DNA of 49,320 bases from an uncultured Bacteroidales bacterium (GCA_903875045.1 CAIQUS010000241.1:1-49320), one strand, 5' to 3'. Counted from the stretch's first letter, positions 27,394 to 36,650 are shown. Notes: generated by a model not told the origin, from the letters alone. A program made the numbers and translations.

Positions 27394-28257
27394 CTACTCT
27401 GAAAAATCAGACTTCTTAATCAAATCCGCCAAAATATCCCTCCTGCCTACGTTCGCAGTGTAATATTCAAGCACATCATTCAGGATCTCATAATCCTCCT
27501 GATTGATCAACGCTACGTTGTCGTTTTTCTCTTAGCGGCCAAAGGCTCCGTTTTGGTTAAGCGTTTTCTCTAATTTATCAAAGGTCTATATCTCCGACAA
27601 CTCATGTTTTGCATCACTTCTGAACCGGGCAAATTTGCGGATGGTATTTTTTGCGTCTTTTCTGGTTTTATCCAATGCCTCCTCAAGTTTGCCACCGACA
27701 TGGGTTTTTATAAGTTTGTTGTAATCATCTACATAAACTGAGAAGCGGGCTTTCAGTATATCATTGAAGATAACCTTGAACGCTTTGCTGTGTTCGCCCT
27801 GCGATTCATGGCCGGTGAAAGCATCCAGATATTTCGGAACATAGGCAATATTCCATGCTGCTGTAAATAAAAATGGATTTTTCGTTCTTCCAAAAAGATG
27901 CGAAATCTGATAATTCTGGATTCGCTCCTTTCCGTCTTTTTTGCTGTCATCCGTCGTTTTTTTGTAGGGTGTAATCTCAGAGATCAACTTAGTAGGTTGC
28001 GCGTTATTGGATGAATCCTTCAGGATGGTCATCTCCGGGAATAGGTTTTTATACAATGCCATGAATAAATCGGTCTTTTTGGCATCCCTTCCATAACCCC
28101 TTATGTAGACAGGTCCATTATTTAAAAGCAATGCCTTGTGCTGTTTCCAATGCTTTTCAATTTCTCCGGGAGAAATAAAAATAATTGCATCTATACTGTC
28201 TTTAATGAATTCTTCTCTTTCATAGCGTTTAAATAAAACATCATACGCGTCTCTCAT
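27394..28257 (-). pseudogene. Putative HNH-like nuclease gene with two in-frame stops
   Basis: The first 223 codons (28257 to the TAG at 27586) begin MRDAYDVLFKRYEREEF and contain NYQISHLFGRTKNPF then AAWNIAYVPKYLDAFTGH. The order H120, N136, H150 suggests an HNH-type metal site, but I do not recognise the family with certainty. After the TAG the same frame stays protein-like (TFDKLEKTLNQNGAFGR), meets a TAA, then runs on as NQEDYEILNDVLEYYTANVG and IKKSDFSE to a final TAG at 27394-27396. Two stops in one otherwise coherent frame point to decay of a roughly 285-codon gene. The 223-residue product might still fold. It lies 51 bp after hsdS and 25 bp before the DUF262 gene. Confidence 0.6.
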
Positions 28258-28308
28258 TAGCCATAGGTTTTAGTAAAAATTTATACTCATTATATCACTC
28301 ATTTTCGA

Positions 28309-29613
28309 TCAACAATCTACTTTCATTAATTCGTCGCTAATTACCCTCACCTTCCCCGTCACCGCACTGTTTATCAAGGTGGCTTTGTACTCTTTCAACT
28401 TTTCGATTTCTTTTTCTTTTAAGGAAATGGCTTTTGCATTTTTTTTTGTTGCTAACATCAAATACTCCACAATTTCATCCTGTTCCTCAATTGGTGGATA
28501 TCCGACAGCCATTTCAAAAAACATGTTAGAATAAAACCTAAGTCGAGATGAATGCAACCCAGTAGATACCCGGTTATAGTGTGTTACATAATTTGGACTT
28601 CCTAACAACTTTTCAATATACCAAGAATTAAAGGTTCGTTCTTTTTGCCGGTATACTGCATAAGAGGGACTGACAATTCCTTCACGATCAGATACTCCTA
28701 ATGCACCCATCCATGCCCACATAATATTGAAAATCAAATCATCTTTTTGACATAATTTTGAATTTGAATAATCCTCAGCTTGAAACATGGATATATTCTT
28801 TTCTGAACGAGGTGTAACCCCCGTCATATGCGACACTGAGAGCAATTCCTCATCACCATTCTTTGAGCGGATATTAATTTCGTCAAATAAGTACTTTGCT
28901 CTTCTCACCTCCCAATGCTCCGGCACCTCCCCAATCCTCTCCACCCCGCTCTCTTTCATTTTTACATCGGGGTTCAGCCCACGGGTTACAGCCTTATGGA
29001 TGAGTATTTGCCTGCGTTCTTTGAGCAGTTCAATTTGCTTTTCCTTGATGCCAATGGCCTGGTCGATCAAAGCTGTTTTTCGGTCAAGAAATTGGGCGAT
29101 GGTGGCTTGTTCTTCGAGGGGAGGAACAAAAGTTTTAAAAGAGAAGAAATTTTCCTTTGAGATTGTATTTCTTAATCCGGTATAAAGTGGCTTTAATCTT
29201 TTATCTGCATCCAGGTTTAAGTAGAAGTAATACAGAAAACCTTTATCGAAATTGTCATTGGGTTGCATGACAGTGTAAGCGCCGGTAATCATCCCATCAT
29301 AATCAGAAAGCCCGACAGTTCTTGGTGTTTCCTCAACATCAAACAAACAGAAAATGAAATCCCCTTTACTAACCTCCTGGTATGTGTCAAACTCAGCCGG
29401 GAATTTCCCTTGAGGATTTTCCATGTCTCTTTTGATAACACCATTTAAGGTTAGAGAAAGAAGTACATAGTCTCCGGATTTCTTGCCAACCCGGTTTTTC
29501 TTTAATCGAAAAATATATTTGTTTGCTAAGATTCCCCAATGTTCCGGAACCTCCCCCAGCCATTCCGCCCCAGATGGTTTATAAGCAGGATATTGTGGAA
29601 AGTTGTTATTCAT
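28309..29613 (-). CDS. hsdS: Type I restriction specificity subunit HsdS
   Basis: The product is 434 residues from MNNNFPQYPAYKPSGAEWLG (29613). The open frame extends 23 codons further, into the decayed DUF1016 region, and lacks homology there. The protein has two target recognition domains, each opening with GEVPEHWG or GEVPEHWE, and two coiled conserved regions: PLEEQATIAQFLDRKTALID with the helix to LLKERRQ, and PIEEQDEIVEYLM with the helix to LKEYKATLINSAVTGKV. This is a full two-TRD HsdS that would recognise a bipartite DNA site and bind two HsdM subunits. It is separated from hsdM by about 1 kb of dead genes, which is unusual because hsdM and hsdS normally abut. Confidence 0.93.
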   Translation of the reverse strand: MNNNFPQYPAYKPSGAEWLGEVPEHWGILANKYIFRLKKNRVGKKSGDYVLLSLTLNGVIKRDMENPQGKFPAEFDTYQEVSKGDFIFCLFDVEETPRTVGLSDYDGMITGAYTVMQPNDNFDKGFLYYFYLNLDADKRLKPLYTGLRNTISKENFFSFKTFVPPLEEQATIAQFLDRKTALIDQAIGIKEKQIELLKERRQILIHKAVTRGLNPDVKMKESGVERIGEVPEHWEVRRAKYLFDEINIRSKNGDEELLSVSHMTGVTPRSEKNISMFQAEDYSNSKLCQKDDLIFNIMWAWMGALGVSDREGIVSPSYAVYRQKERTFNSWYIEKLLGSPNYVTHYNRVSTGLHSSRLRFYSNMFFEMAVGYPPIEEQDEIVEYLMLATKKNAKAISLKEKEIEKLKEYKATLINSAVTGKVRVISDELMKVDC

Positions 29614-29663
29614 TGTTGCTCTGATTTCCAATTTGTTTTTTTGAGGCAAGTATAAACGTGTAA

Positions 29664-29888
29664 CTAGCCTAATTGTCGCCACAGTGTAGCGACATTTTGT
29701 TCGCCTTATTCAGCTCGTTGATTATTCAGTATTTCTTTGTTAATCCTTGCGCCAATATTCCAATAAAGTGAGGTTACGCCCGAAGAAACAACTTTACTCA
29801 CCATGTTCCACGCATCATCAATCAATTTCTGAATATCGGCAAAGAGCTGTTGTTGGTTTTGCTGAATTTCATTCATAAGGTTTTGCAA
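29664..29888 (-). pseudogene. DUF1016 (YhcG-like) nuclease remnant, N-terminal piece
   Basis: From 29888 the frame reads MQNLMNEIQQNQQQLFADIQ and then SLYWNIGARINKEILNNQRAE, the start of DUF1016/PDDEXK proteins. A TAA replaces the tyrosine codon expected after QRAE, yet homology continues in frame as GEQNVATLWRQLG to a second stop at 29664-29666. The remaining 250 or more residues of the family are gone. This is therefore a degraded 5' fragment, not a 60-residue gene. Confidence 0.75.
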
Positions 29889-29914
29889 TTTTCAATATTT
29901 CACGTTTCAACTCA

Positions 29915-30154
29915 TCACCTCCTGTTCAAGTTATAGCATATCGGCGTTCTGCTCCTCAATCCAATGAGTGCTTGCATCAGTTCACCCTCTGAATATTCTT
30001 CAGAAATGGTCAGAAAGTCGAAAATAAATTCATCCTTTGGGGGTAGATAGGGGTGTTTGGCTGCGTTTATTGTGTCGGAATAGGCCAAACCCCGTTGCTT
30101 GAGCCTGTCGATTTGGTCGGTTACAATTATAGGCGGCTTGGTATATTTCATCAA
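29915..30154 (-). pseudogene. Chimeric remnant: Abi-family N-terminus joined to a DUF1016-like segment
   Basis: The first 28 or so codons (MMKYTKPPIIVTDQIDRLKQ, RGLAYSDT) match the start of Abi_2/AbiD-AbiF-type abortive infection proteins. The frame then changes character to DEFIFDFLTISEEYSEGELMQALI, which resembles the beginning of the DUF1016 nuclease domain, before drifting into a non-homologous end (LRSRTPICYNLNRR). Two unrelated fragments fused in one short frame indicate deletion between two dead genes. No function is expected. Confidence 0.6.
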
Positions 30155-30294
30155 ACACCCCCTCCGTTAAAATCGAAAACCCACCCTGGTGCGCTGTTCA
30201 AATGGGAAGCGTGGTGAGTCTTATTGGACACAAAAGTACAAATAAATATTTCAACCCTCCAAATTCCTTGCATAATTCTTCTTTGTAGTATTTA

Positions 30295-30597
30295 TCAGTT
30301 AATTGCAGGTAACTCTTTACAATAAATCCAACGCTCCTGGCTTTCTTTGCACTTGGATAAAATGATAAGGTGCTTGGTCCAGCTAATTTCTCCAACCAGT
30401 GGTTGGAGATTTGCATCCGGGAAATATTCATTATAAAATTGGACCATGTACCATAAGTTTGTCGCAGAAAAACCTCCCATGGATGGAAACTCTTTTTGAA
30501 GTTCATTAACCGCTTTAAGCGCTTCGTATTGCGCTACCCTGACTTTTTCTTTAATTTCAGTAATAAACTGAATTTGTTCGTGATCCAAACTATTCAT
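30295..30597 (-). pseudogene. DUF1016 (YhcG-like) remnant with internal deletion
   Basis: The 100 codons begin MNSLDHEQIQFITEIKEKV and AQYEALKAVN, then jump to ELQKEFPSMGGFSATNLWYM and LQPLVGEISWTKHLIILSKC, the hallmark of the DUF1016 N-terminal domain. About 40 residues normally found between AVN and the LQKEFP motif (the YWDIG and WGKSVVE segment) are missing, and after SQERWIYCKE the frame loses homology and stops. It starts 23 bp after hsdM. This is a separate copy or piece from the DUF1016 remnant at 29664-29888. Confidence 0.7.
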
Positions 30598-30619
30598 AAC
30601 TGATTCAAAATGAATTTAA

Positions 30620-32986
30620 TTATCGGATATTTAATATTTCCCGTATCAACCCTTCGCTCTCCTCTTCCAATTTCAGAATATCTTCACTTACCTCTTCGAT
30701 ACTCCGTAATGGCTTATGGCGATAGAAGTATTTATTGAAACTGATCTCATAACCGATTTTGGTGGCATCGAGGTTGATCCATGCCTCAGAAACATGAGGC
30801 TTTACTTCACGTAAAAAGTAATCGTAAATATGCTCTTTCAGGGGTGCATTTTCAGTGTCACGCAGATCGCTTTCGGTTTCATACTCCAGGTATTCCCCTT
30901 TTTTACCGGTCGGATAATATCCGAAATCGGACAACTGCTTCTCTTCACAACCGAGATGTTCCAGCAAATATTCCAATCTGGCACCGGCCAGCTTCACGGT
31001 TCCTTTTAGCACTTTTTCGGCGCCGGCATCATACCAGCTTACTGCATTCAGAAGATTGTTTCGTTCAGAAGCGGAGAGCTTTGATTTTCCTGCTTTCAGT
31101 GCGGCATCCACCCTGTCTCTGAAAATATTGAAGTCGTTGAACTCTTCGCTGCCAATCACCTTCATCAGTGCGTTAGCGGTTTGCATCAGTTCCAGCTGCT
31201 TGTTCCAGGTGTCAGAAGATGTCAGGGTCTTCTTTTGTTTCGTATTCAGGTTCAGCTCCTGTTTTTCGCACCAGTCGAGGATCTCCTTTTCGTATTTTGC
31301 CAGGTTACTATAAACCTCGTCACCCCAGTTTTCAAACGCCCAAACCATCGGTTCCCGGAGGTTCCTGTCAAACCGGAGTGTTTCGATCCTTTCGGCTGTA
31401 AATTGTGCTTTCAGTCTTTTCGGACGTTCAATGGTTACTTTATAATAACCGAAATCGGTGTTGTCGAATATCTGTGCGGCAATGCCCTCCTCTTCTTTGG
31501 TATCAGGATTTATTAGGCGCCCGACGGATTTCATCTCCATATACACGGAGACTATTTCGCGGATATGTTCCGGAGCAAACTCACAGTTTTTATTTCCCAG
31601 GTTCTTACGCAGTTTACGGAACAGCATCCCGGCATCGATTAATTGTACCTTGCCTTTCCGTTGTGCCGCTTTGTTTTTGCTTAAAATCCAGATGTAGGTT
31701 GTAATGCCCGTGTTGTAAAACAGATTGTTGGGCAATTGCACAATGGCATCAAGCCAGTCATTTTCAATAATATACCTTCGGATGTTGCTCTCTCCGCCAC
31801 CGGCATCGCCTGTGAACAGACTACTGCCGTTGTGTACCGAAGCAATCCTTGAACCCAGCGGATTTTGAGACAAAGGCTTCATTTTATCCACCATTTCCAT
31901 CAGGAAAAGCAACTGACCATCGGAGGAACGGGGAGTGGCGTCTGCTTTTTCCTCCTTACCCCAATAATCTTTGAGTTTGACCTGGAATCGTGGATCAATG
32001 ATCTCCTTGCCGTCTTTGATATACTTCAGGTCGCTTGCCCATGACTTGCCATACGGAGGATTGGACAGCATGAAGTCAAACTTGTTTTCGGAAAACTCAT
32101 CAGTCGAAAGCGTAGAACCCACCCTGATATTTTCGGGATTGTTCCCTTTGATCATCATATCCGATTTGCAGATGGCGTAGGTTTCGTCGTTGATCTCTTT
32201 TCCATAGAGGTACACATCACCGGTTGCGCGGATTTCGCCATCTTCATCCTTGATGAAATTCTGGGATTCGGTCAACATCCCGCCGCTGCCGCACGCAGGA
32301 TCGTAAATGGTAATGACCGGCGGCAGTTTGTCCTGAACAGGCTCAAAAATGATGTGGGTCATCAGGTCGATCACTTCCCGTGGAGTAAAGTGTTCGCCGG
32401 CCTCTTCATTGTTTTCTTCATTGAACTTCCGGATGAGCTCTTCAAACACATAGCCCATTCCCAGATTTGACAATGGCGGGATTTTTCTTCCTTCAGGGTC
32501 GTTTTTTTCAAAAGGGGTCAGGTTTATATAGGGAGAGGTGAACTTCTCCAATACATTCAGTAAAACATCCTTCGATGCCAGATGCCTGACCTGGCTTTTG
32601 AGTTTGAATTTTTCAATGATCTCCTTTACGTTTTTGCTGAAGCCATCCAGGTAATCTACCACGTTGGCCAGGAGAATCTGCTGGTTGTTGGTGGCAGTGT
32701 CGTGCAACCGTTGCAAGGTCCAGGTACTGATGTTGTAAAAAACATACCCTGAGGCCTGTCTCAGGCCATTTTCATCCCATTCTGTAAATCCGGCCACATC
32801 CTTCTGGAATGCCAATTCTTCCAAAACTGCCTCTTTGGTGGGTTCCAGCAATGCATCCAACCTGCGAAGCACCACCATCGGAAGAATGACATCCCGGTAT
32901 TTTCCCCTGACATAAACATCGCGCAGGCAATCGTCGGCAATGGACCAGATAAAGGAAACAATTTTATTGTGTACTGCAGTATTCAT
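30620..32986 (-). CDS. hsdM: Type I modification subunit HsdM (N6-adenine methyltransferase)
   Basis: The product is 788 residues. An N-terminal helical domain (VVLRRLDALLEPTKEAVL) is followed by the catalytic domain with GEHFTPREVIDLM (about 197-209), the SAM-binding motif DPACGSGG (229-236) and the adenine-methylase motif NPPY (309-312). It is longer than the classical 500-residue HsdM because of a C-terminal extension ending in ESDLRDTENAPLKEHIYDYF and an HKPLRSIEEV segment, a form I recognise as a common HsdM subfamily. It methylates the site chosen by HsdS and protects host DNA. It starts 15 bp after the GIY-YIG gene and is followed by gene remnants before hsdS. All motifs are intact. 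Confidence 0.95.
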   Translation of the reverse strand: MNTAVHNKIVSFIWSIADDCLRDVYVRGKYRDVILPMVVLRRLDALLEPTKEAVLEELAFQKDVAGFTEWDENGLRQASGYVFYNISTWTLQRLHDTATNNQQILLANVVDYLDGFSKNVKEIIEKFKLKSQVRHLASKDVLLNVLEKFTSPYINLTPFEKNDPEGRKIPPLSNLGMGYVFEELIRKFNEENNEEAGEHFTPREVIDLMTHIIFEPVQDKLPPVITIYDPACGSGGMLTESQNFIKDEDGEIRATGDVYLYGKEINDETYAICKSDMMIKGNNPENIRVGSTLSTDEFSENKFDFMLSNPPYGKSWASDLKYIKDGKEIIDPRFQVKLKDYWGKEEKADATPRSSDGQLLFLMEMVDKMKPLSQNPLGSRIASVHNGSSLFTGDAGGGESNIRRYIIENDWLDAIVQLPNNLFYNTGITTYIWILSKNKAAQRKGKVQLIDAGMLFRKLRKNLGNKNCEFAPEHIREIVSVYMEMKSVGRLINPDTKEEEGIAAQIFDNTDFGYYKVTIERPKRLKAQFTAERIETLRFDRNLREPMVWAFENWGDEVYSNLAKYEKEILDWCEKQELNLNTKQKKTLTSSDTWNKQLELMQTANALMKVIGSEEFNDFNIFRDRVDAALKAGKSKLSASERNNLLNAVSWYDAGAEKVLKGTVKLAGARLEYLLEHLGCEEKQLSDFGYYPTGKKGEYLEYETESDLRDTENAPLKEHIYDYFLREVKPHVSEAWINLDATKIGYEISFNKYFYRHKPLRSIEEVSEDILKLEEESEGLIREILNIR

Positions 32987-33001
32987 ATTTTTATCGCATC
33001 A

Positions 33002-33955
33002 TTATTTGTTGGTGATCCATAGGGTGAACCCTTTATCCATGTTAAATTTCAAATGCTTTCCTTTCAATTTTTGAATGATCCTTGTATTTTGTTCCAGTAC
33101 TCTTGCCAGGTCTCTTGCAACAGCGGATCCACCTATGTCATTTGCAACAATACCGTCGGAAAACTCCAGGTTGAATGAAAAAGATTGCCGCTTGCTGACT
33201 TTTTTAAAATCTTCCTGGGATAGTTGAATACTCAGTTTTCTGACAGTAACTTCGTTAATGGCAGTTTCTATCAGCGGCAAGGCAGTTTTGAATATGTCCT
33301 CGTACTTATGCTCATTTTGATCCGCGTTCACCGAATTGGTTCTGAAGGGCACAACTTTAGTTTTGATGGGCTCCATGGATGTATCCTTTGGGGGCATAAT
33401 TTGATTGGCCTCCATGGCACAAGCTTTTCGGGCCGCTTTTATTGTTCGGGCATGGGGATTTTCCGGATTTTTGGAATCAATATTCAACAATGGCCTGGCT
33501 TCTGCAATTAATTCGGTTTCCAGCCTGTCTATTTCTAAAGGTGGTTGATTATGCTCATAGAATGAAAGAGCCAGATTGTCTTTCATCCATGTTGTGAGTT
33601 TGGCTTCAGATGAATCGTCAAACTTAAAAAACGATTTTCTTCCGGCATCAAAGTCATCGTCATTCCTGGGAATTGGAATTAACGACAACTCATCTTTCAA
33701 CAATGCCCCCAATGACCGTCGGATCGTGGAACTTCCTGTTTTTCCCGAAGCAAAATGAGTCTTTTCATCCCGGCTTGCCTGGCTGCTTTCCGTTTTCCCA
33801 ATGTAGATGATCTCGTCTTTTTGAGGATTATAGTCCGCTATCGGAAAATTCTTTCCGGTAAAAAACAAAGCATAGATTCCAGGCTCACCGGAAAATTTCC
33901 GGATTTGCTTGTAAGGACAGGAATTGTTTTTAAGGCTGGTGATGATCTGGTTCAT
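33002..33955 (-). CDS. GIY-YIG nuclease-family protein heading the type I operon
   Basis: The product is 317 residues. GIY (26-28, in EPGIYALFF) and YIG (51-53, in IIYIGKTESS) define the catalytic fold, with a conserved arginine nearby (R62 or the RR pair at 79-80) and an acidic position in RLETELIAEARPLLN (about 144-158). The C-terminal 130 residues (from KYEDIFKTALPLIE) match nothing I know; they could form a DNA-binding or regulatory domain. As the first gene of the long minus-strand run, 15 bp before hsdM, it probably belongs to the type I locus, perhaps as an extra nuclease. An AT-rich promoter-like region lies just upstream. Confidence 0.8.
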   Translation of the reverse strand: MNQIITSLKNNSCPYKQIRKFSGEPGIYALFFTGKNFPIADYNPQKDEIIYIGKTESSQASRDEKTHFASGKTGSSTIRRSLGALLKDELSLIPIPRNDDDFDAGRKSFFKFDDSSEAKLTTWMKDNLALSFYEHNQPPLEIDRLETELIAEARPLLNIDSKNPENPHARTIKAARKACAMEANQIMPPKDTSMEPIKTKVVPFRTNSVNADQNEHKYEDIFKTALPLIETAINEVTVRKLSIQLSQEDFKKVSKRQSFSFNLEFSDGIVANDIGGSAVARDLARVLEQNTRIIQKLKGKHLKFNMDKGFTLWITNK

Positions 33956-34304
33956 ATATCTTATGTGTTTTGTGCAAAGTAACTTACAACAACAGTAATC
34001 TGTTTATGGTTTATTGATGGGCATTGACAGTGTCGTTCAGCAATGGATCGACGTAGTTAGGTATTGCCAATTTTAGAAGCCTATCAAAAGTATTACTTTT
34101 TATGAACGCAATTACAAGACGGAGGGAATATTTTAATTTGTCTGCGGGAATATGCAACCTTTTTCATCTTTCATCATAGCAAGATCCCCTCGCATCGGGT
34201 CATTCGTCACTGAATGCCCGGCGAGGAGATCGTTGAAGAGATCATCCGTAAGTTCAGGATACAATTGTTGAAAAGCTTAACAAGGCAAGCGGCAAAGGAA
34301 AAAA
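33956..34304. other. Intergenic region between the defence operon and the TonB receptor
   Basis: This 349-bp stretch holds the presumed promoter of the minus-strand operon at its left end. A 53-codon plus-strand frame (from 34214, MPGEEIVEEIIRKFRIQLLK) is a chance or relic ORF that runs into the 3' end of the TonB gene. I see no RNA gene, strong terminator or repeat. Confidence 0.5.
33975..33982 (-). promoter_or_regulatory. Candidate -7 element for the defence operon
   Basis: Read on the minus strand, TTACTTTG (33982 to 33975) differs from TAnnTTTG at one position and lies 19 bp before the GIY-YIG ATG. No clear TTTG is present at the -33 position; TTGTTG is the nearest match. This is a weak but plausible promoter for the whole operon. 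Confidence 0.35.
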
Positions 34305-36650
34305 TCAAAATTCGATTTTATAACTCAGAAACGGCACGATACCCATCGACAAAACTGGTTCCACCGATTGGTTAAAGTCATTGTAAACATATCCTGTGGC
34401 AGGTTTCTGATTCAGAAGGTTCTTAACCTGGATGGCCCAGACCCCGGAGAACTTGCGGTGGTTGGTCCGGTAGGTAAGCGTCAGGTCAAGATAATAAAAG
34501 TCGGGAAGCCGTTTCTGGTATGCTGCTGCCTCATTCAGGACTTCCCGGTGCTGGATTTTTGATTGCTCAAGGTCGATCGGAACATAATATTCTCCACCGG
34601 TGAGGGATGCCTTCAGGTTAACTCCCAGGATGTTTTTCTTCCGGATGGTCCACTCTTTGCCGCCCAGGATGTTGACAACGTAATTGGAATTGAACCGGGT
34701 ATTTCGCTCGATTCCGTCGCCGCCTTTGTATTTCGAGTCGAAGAGCGAAACCGTTACCAGGTAATAATATTGTTTTGTGAGGAATTTCTCAAACGTCAGA
34801 TCGATCCCTGCGTTTCTTCCTGTGCCGTCATTGAACAGGGTATCGCTATGATAACCCCCGCTGCTGTTGATCATGGAGAAGTAATTGCCTGGTATCACAG
34901 GTATCCCGTAAAGGTATTGGAAATAGGCCTCCGCCTTAAACCTCAGTTCAGGCTTTATGAGAAAATCATATCCGATCACAACATGATGGGACCGGCTGAA
35001 ATCCAGCTGCCGGTTGGGCTGGACTTTCATCTCCGGGGTAACTACCACATCGGTAAGGTATACACCAACATCCTCGGATTGCGAATGTTTGCCATATCCC
35101 AGGCTGAAAGCATGTTTTCGCCCTGCCTGCCAGCGCACGGCTACACGCGGCTCCACTGCATAATGACGGTTCAGCATAAAATACTGGAAATGCAGCCCGG
35201 CATTGAGGGTAACAGTTCGTGACAGTTCGATTTTAGATTCACTGAAGGCCTGGATGAGATCGGTATTCCCGCTACCCTGATAAACCTCTCCGAATATCCC
35301 GGTGAAGGGATTGACCGATTGAAAGTTATTATCGTAATACAGCCTGGCGTAGGTAATCCCGGTCCGGTTGGTGTGCTTTGGCCCGAATTTGTAATTGAGA
35401 AGCGTTCCCGCGGAAAAGCGGTAGTTTTCCTGTTTAACGCTGTCCTGGGGTTGCAAAACAAGGGAAGGTGAAAGGTATCCGTTTTTGAAATCAATGCTGT
35501 TATAAGTGCCCGAAAGAAATGATCGCAGGTAGGCCCTCCTTGAAAATGCGACCTGGTGGGTAAGGGCAAGTGCTCCCATGTTGTTGTTAAGCTGAGATTG
35601 CGTGCGGTCCTCCAGTGTTTTCCATTGTGCCGAATCCTGTTCAGGGACAAATTTTGAACGCGAGATACCTCCGATGCCGACAAGTGAAAACGTACCCGCT
35701 TTTCCTGCGGGCAGGTTTATTTTAAATGACAGGTCCTGGTATGATGGAATTTTATTCTTCATTCCCGGGTCAATATATTGTAAAAAGGCAAGGATGGAAT
35801 ACCGATAGTTGAACAGGTAGGAAGCTCCGCTTTTTTTCGAAAGCGGACCTTCTGTCGAAACATCGAGCCCCTGGATTCCAATCTGTACCGCGAACTCATG
35901 CCGGGTATTGTTCCCGTTGCGAAAACGCATATCGAATACACCTGACAGTGCATTTCCATATTCGGCAGGGAAGGCGGCGGTGTAAAAGTCGGAATTGCTC
36001 AGTACCTGACTGCTGAACATCGTGAGCCCGCCCCCTGAATTGCCAACATAAGCGTAATGATTTGGATTCGGGATATCAACTCCGTCAACGCGCCACAGAA
36101 GTCCTTTGGGCGAATTACCGCGGATCACGATTTCGTTGGAGTTCACATCGGCACTTGAGGCAACTCCTGCAAAATTCGAGACAGCACGCATCGGATCATC
36201 AGCAGAACCGGCATAACGCCTGCTCTCTTCCACCGAAAATGACCTCGCACTTACCATGGCCATGGAGTTTACTGCCTTGTCTTTTTCAACAGTTGCTTTT
36301 ATTTCTACTTCCGCAGCAACGAGTTCATCCTCCTGCAATTCAATGCTTAGAAACACTTCTTTCCCTGAACTAACCATCACTTCCGGTCTGATAATGGGTT
36401 TATAACCAATATAACTCACCTGGAAGGAATGCCGGCCGACAGTTACTTTTTCAAGGATGAAGTTTCCATTAACGTCAGTAGTGGTTCCGGAAAGGGGTAC
36501 TGAATTTAACAGGATGATATTGGCCCCCGGAAGTCCTGTTTTGGAATCACCGTCGAGCACTTTTCCTCGAACGGTTTGGGTTGGCGTTTGGGCCGACAGA
36601 GATAAGCTTAAAATTGTCATGCTGATGATGAAGATGATGATTTTGTTCAT
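34305..36650 (-). CDS. TonB-dependent outer-membrane receptor
   Basis: The product is 781 residues. A signal peptide (MNKIIIFIISMTILSLSLSA) is followed by a carboxypeptidase-regulatory-like beta-sandwich (VRGKVLDGDSKTGLPGANI to VSYIGYKP, about 28-85) as in many Bacteroidota receptors. The plug domain comes next (NEIVIRGNSPKGLLWRVDGV, about 172-191, and YTAAFPAEYGNALSGVFDM), then a long beta-barrel with alternating aromatic strands ending in LSYKIEF, a terminal aromatic residue as in outer-membrane barrels. It imports an unidentified substrate across the outer membrane with TonB energy. It is transcribed alone; no SusD partner is next to it. Substrate cannot be read from sequence. Confidence 0.92.
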   Translation of the reverse strand: MNKIIIFIISMTILSLSLSAQTPTQTVRGKVLDGDSKTGLPGANIILLNSVPLSGTTTDVNGNFILEKVTVGRHSFQVSYIGYKPIIRPEVMVSSGKEVFLSIELQEDELVAAEVEIKATVEKDKAVNSMAMVSARSFSVEESRRYAGSADDPMRAVSNFAGVASSADVNSNEIVIRGNSPKGLLWRVDGVDIPNPNHYAYVGNSGGGLTMFSSQVLSNSDFYTAAFPAEYGNALSGVFDMRFRNGNNTRHEFAVQIGIQGLDVSTEGPLSKKSGASYLFNYRYSILAFLQYIDPGMKNKIPSYQDLSFKINLPAGKAGTFSLVGIGGISRSKFVPEQDSAQWKTLEDRTQSQLNNNMGALALTHQVAFSRRAYLRSFLSGTYNSIDFKNGYLSPSLVLQPQDSVKQENYRFSAGTLLNYKFGPKHTNRTGITYARLYYDNNFQSVNPFTGIFGEVYQGSGNTDLIQAFSESKIELSRTVTLNAGLHFQYFMLNRHYAVEPRVAVRWQAGRKHAFSLGYGKHSQSEDVGVYLTDVVVTPEMKVQPNRQLDFSRSHHVVIGYDFLIKPELRFKAEAYFQYLYGIPVIPGNYFSMINSSGGYHSDTLFNDGTGRNAGIDLTFEKFLTKQYYYLVTVSLFDSKYKGGDGIERNTRFNSNYVVNILGGKEWTIRKKNILGVNLKASLTGGEYYVPIDLEQSKIQHREVLNEAAAYQKRLPDFYYLDLTLTYRTNHRKFSGVWAIQVKNLLNQKPATGYVYNDFNQSVEPVLSMGIVPFLSYKIEF

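Noticed and set aside
27586-28257. Stop-codon readthrough in the HNH-like gene
   Set aside because: No selenocysteine- or pyrrolysine-type signal is visible and two different stops (TAG, TAA) occur, so simple gene decay is more likely than recoding.
30198-30506. 102-codon minus ORF overlapping the DUF1016 remnant
   Set aside because: It is a shadow frame of the remnant; only the frame with LQKEFP and GFSATNLWYM has homology.
31056-31704. Plus-strand ORFs inside hsdM
   Set aside because: They are antisense shadows of a gene with all methyltransferase motifs intact.
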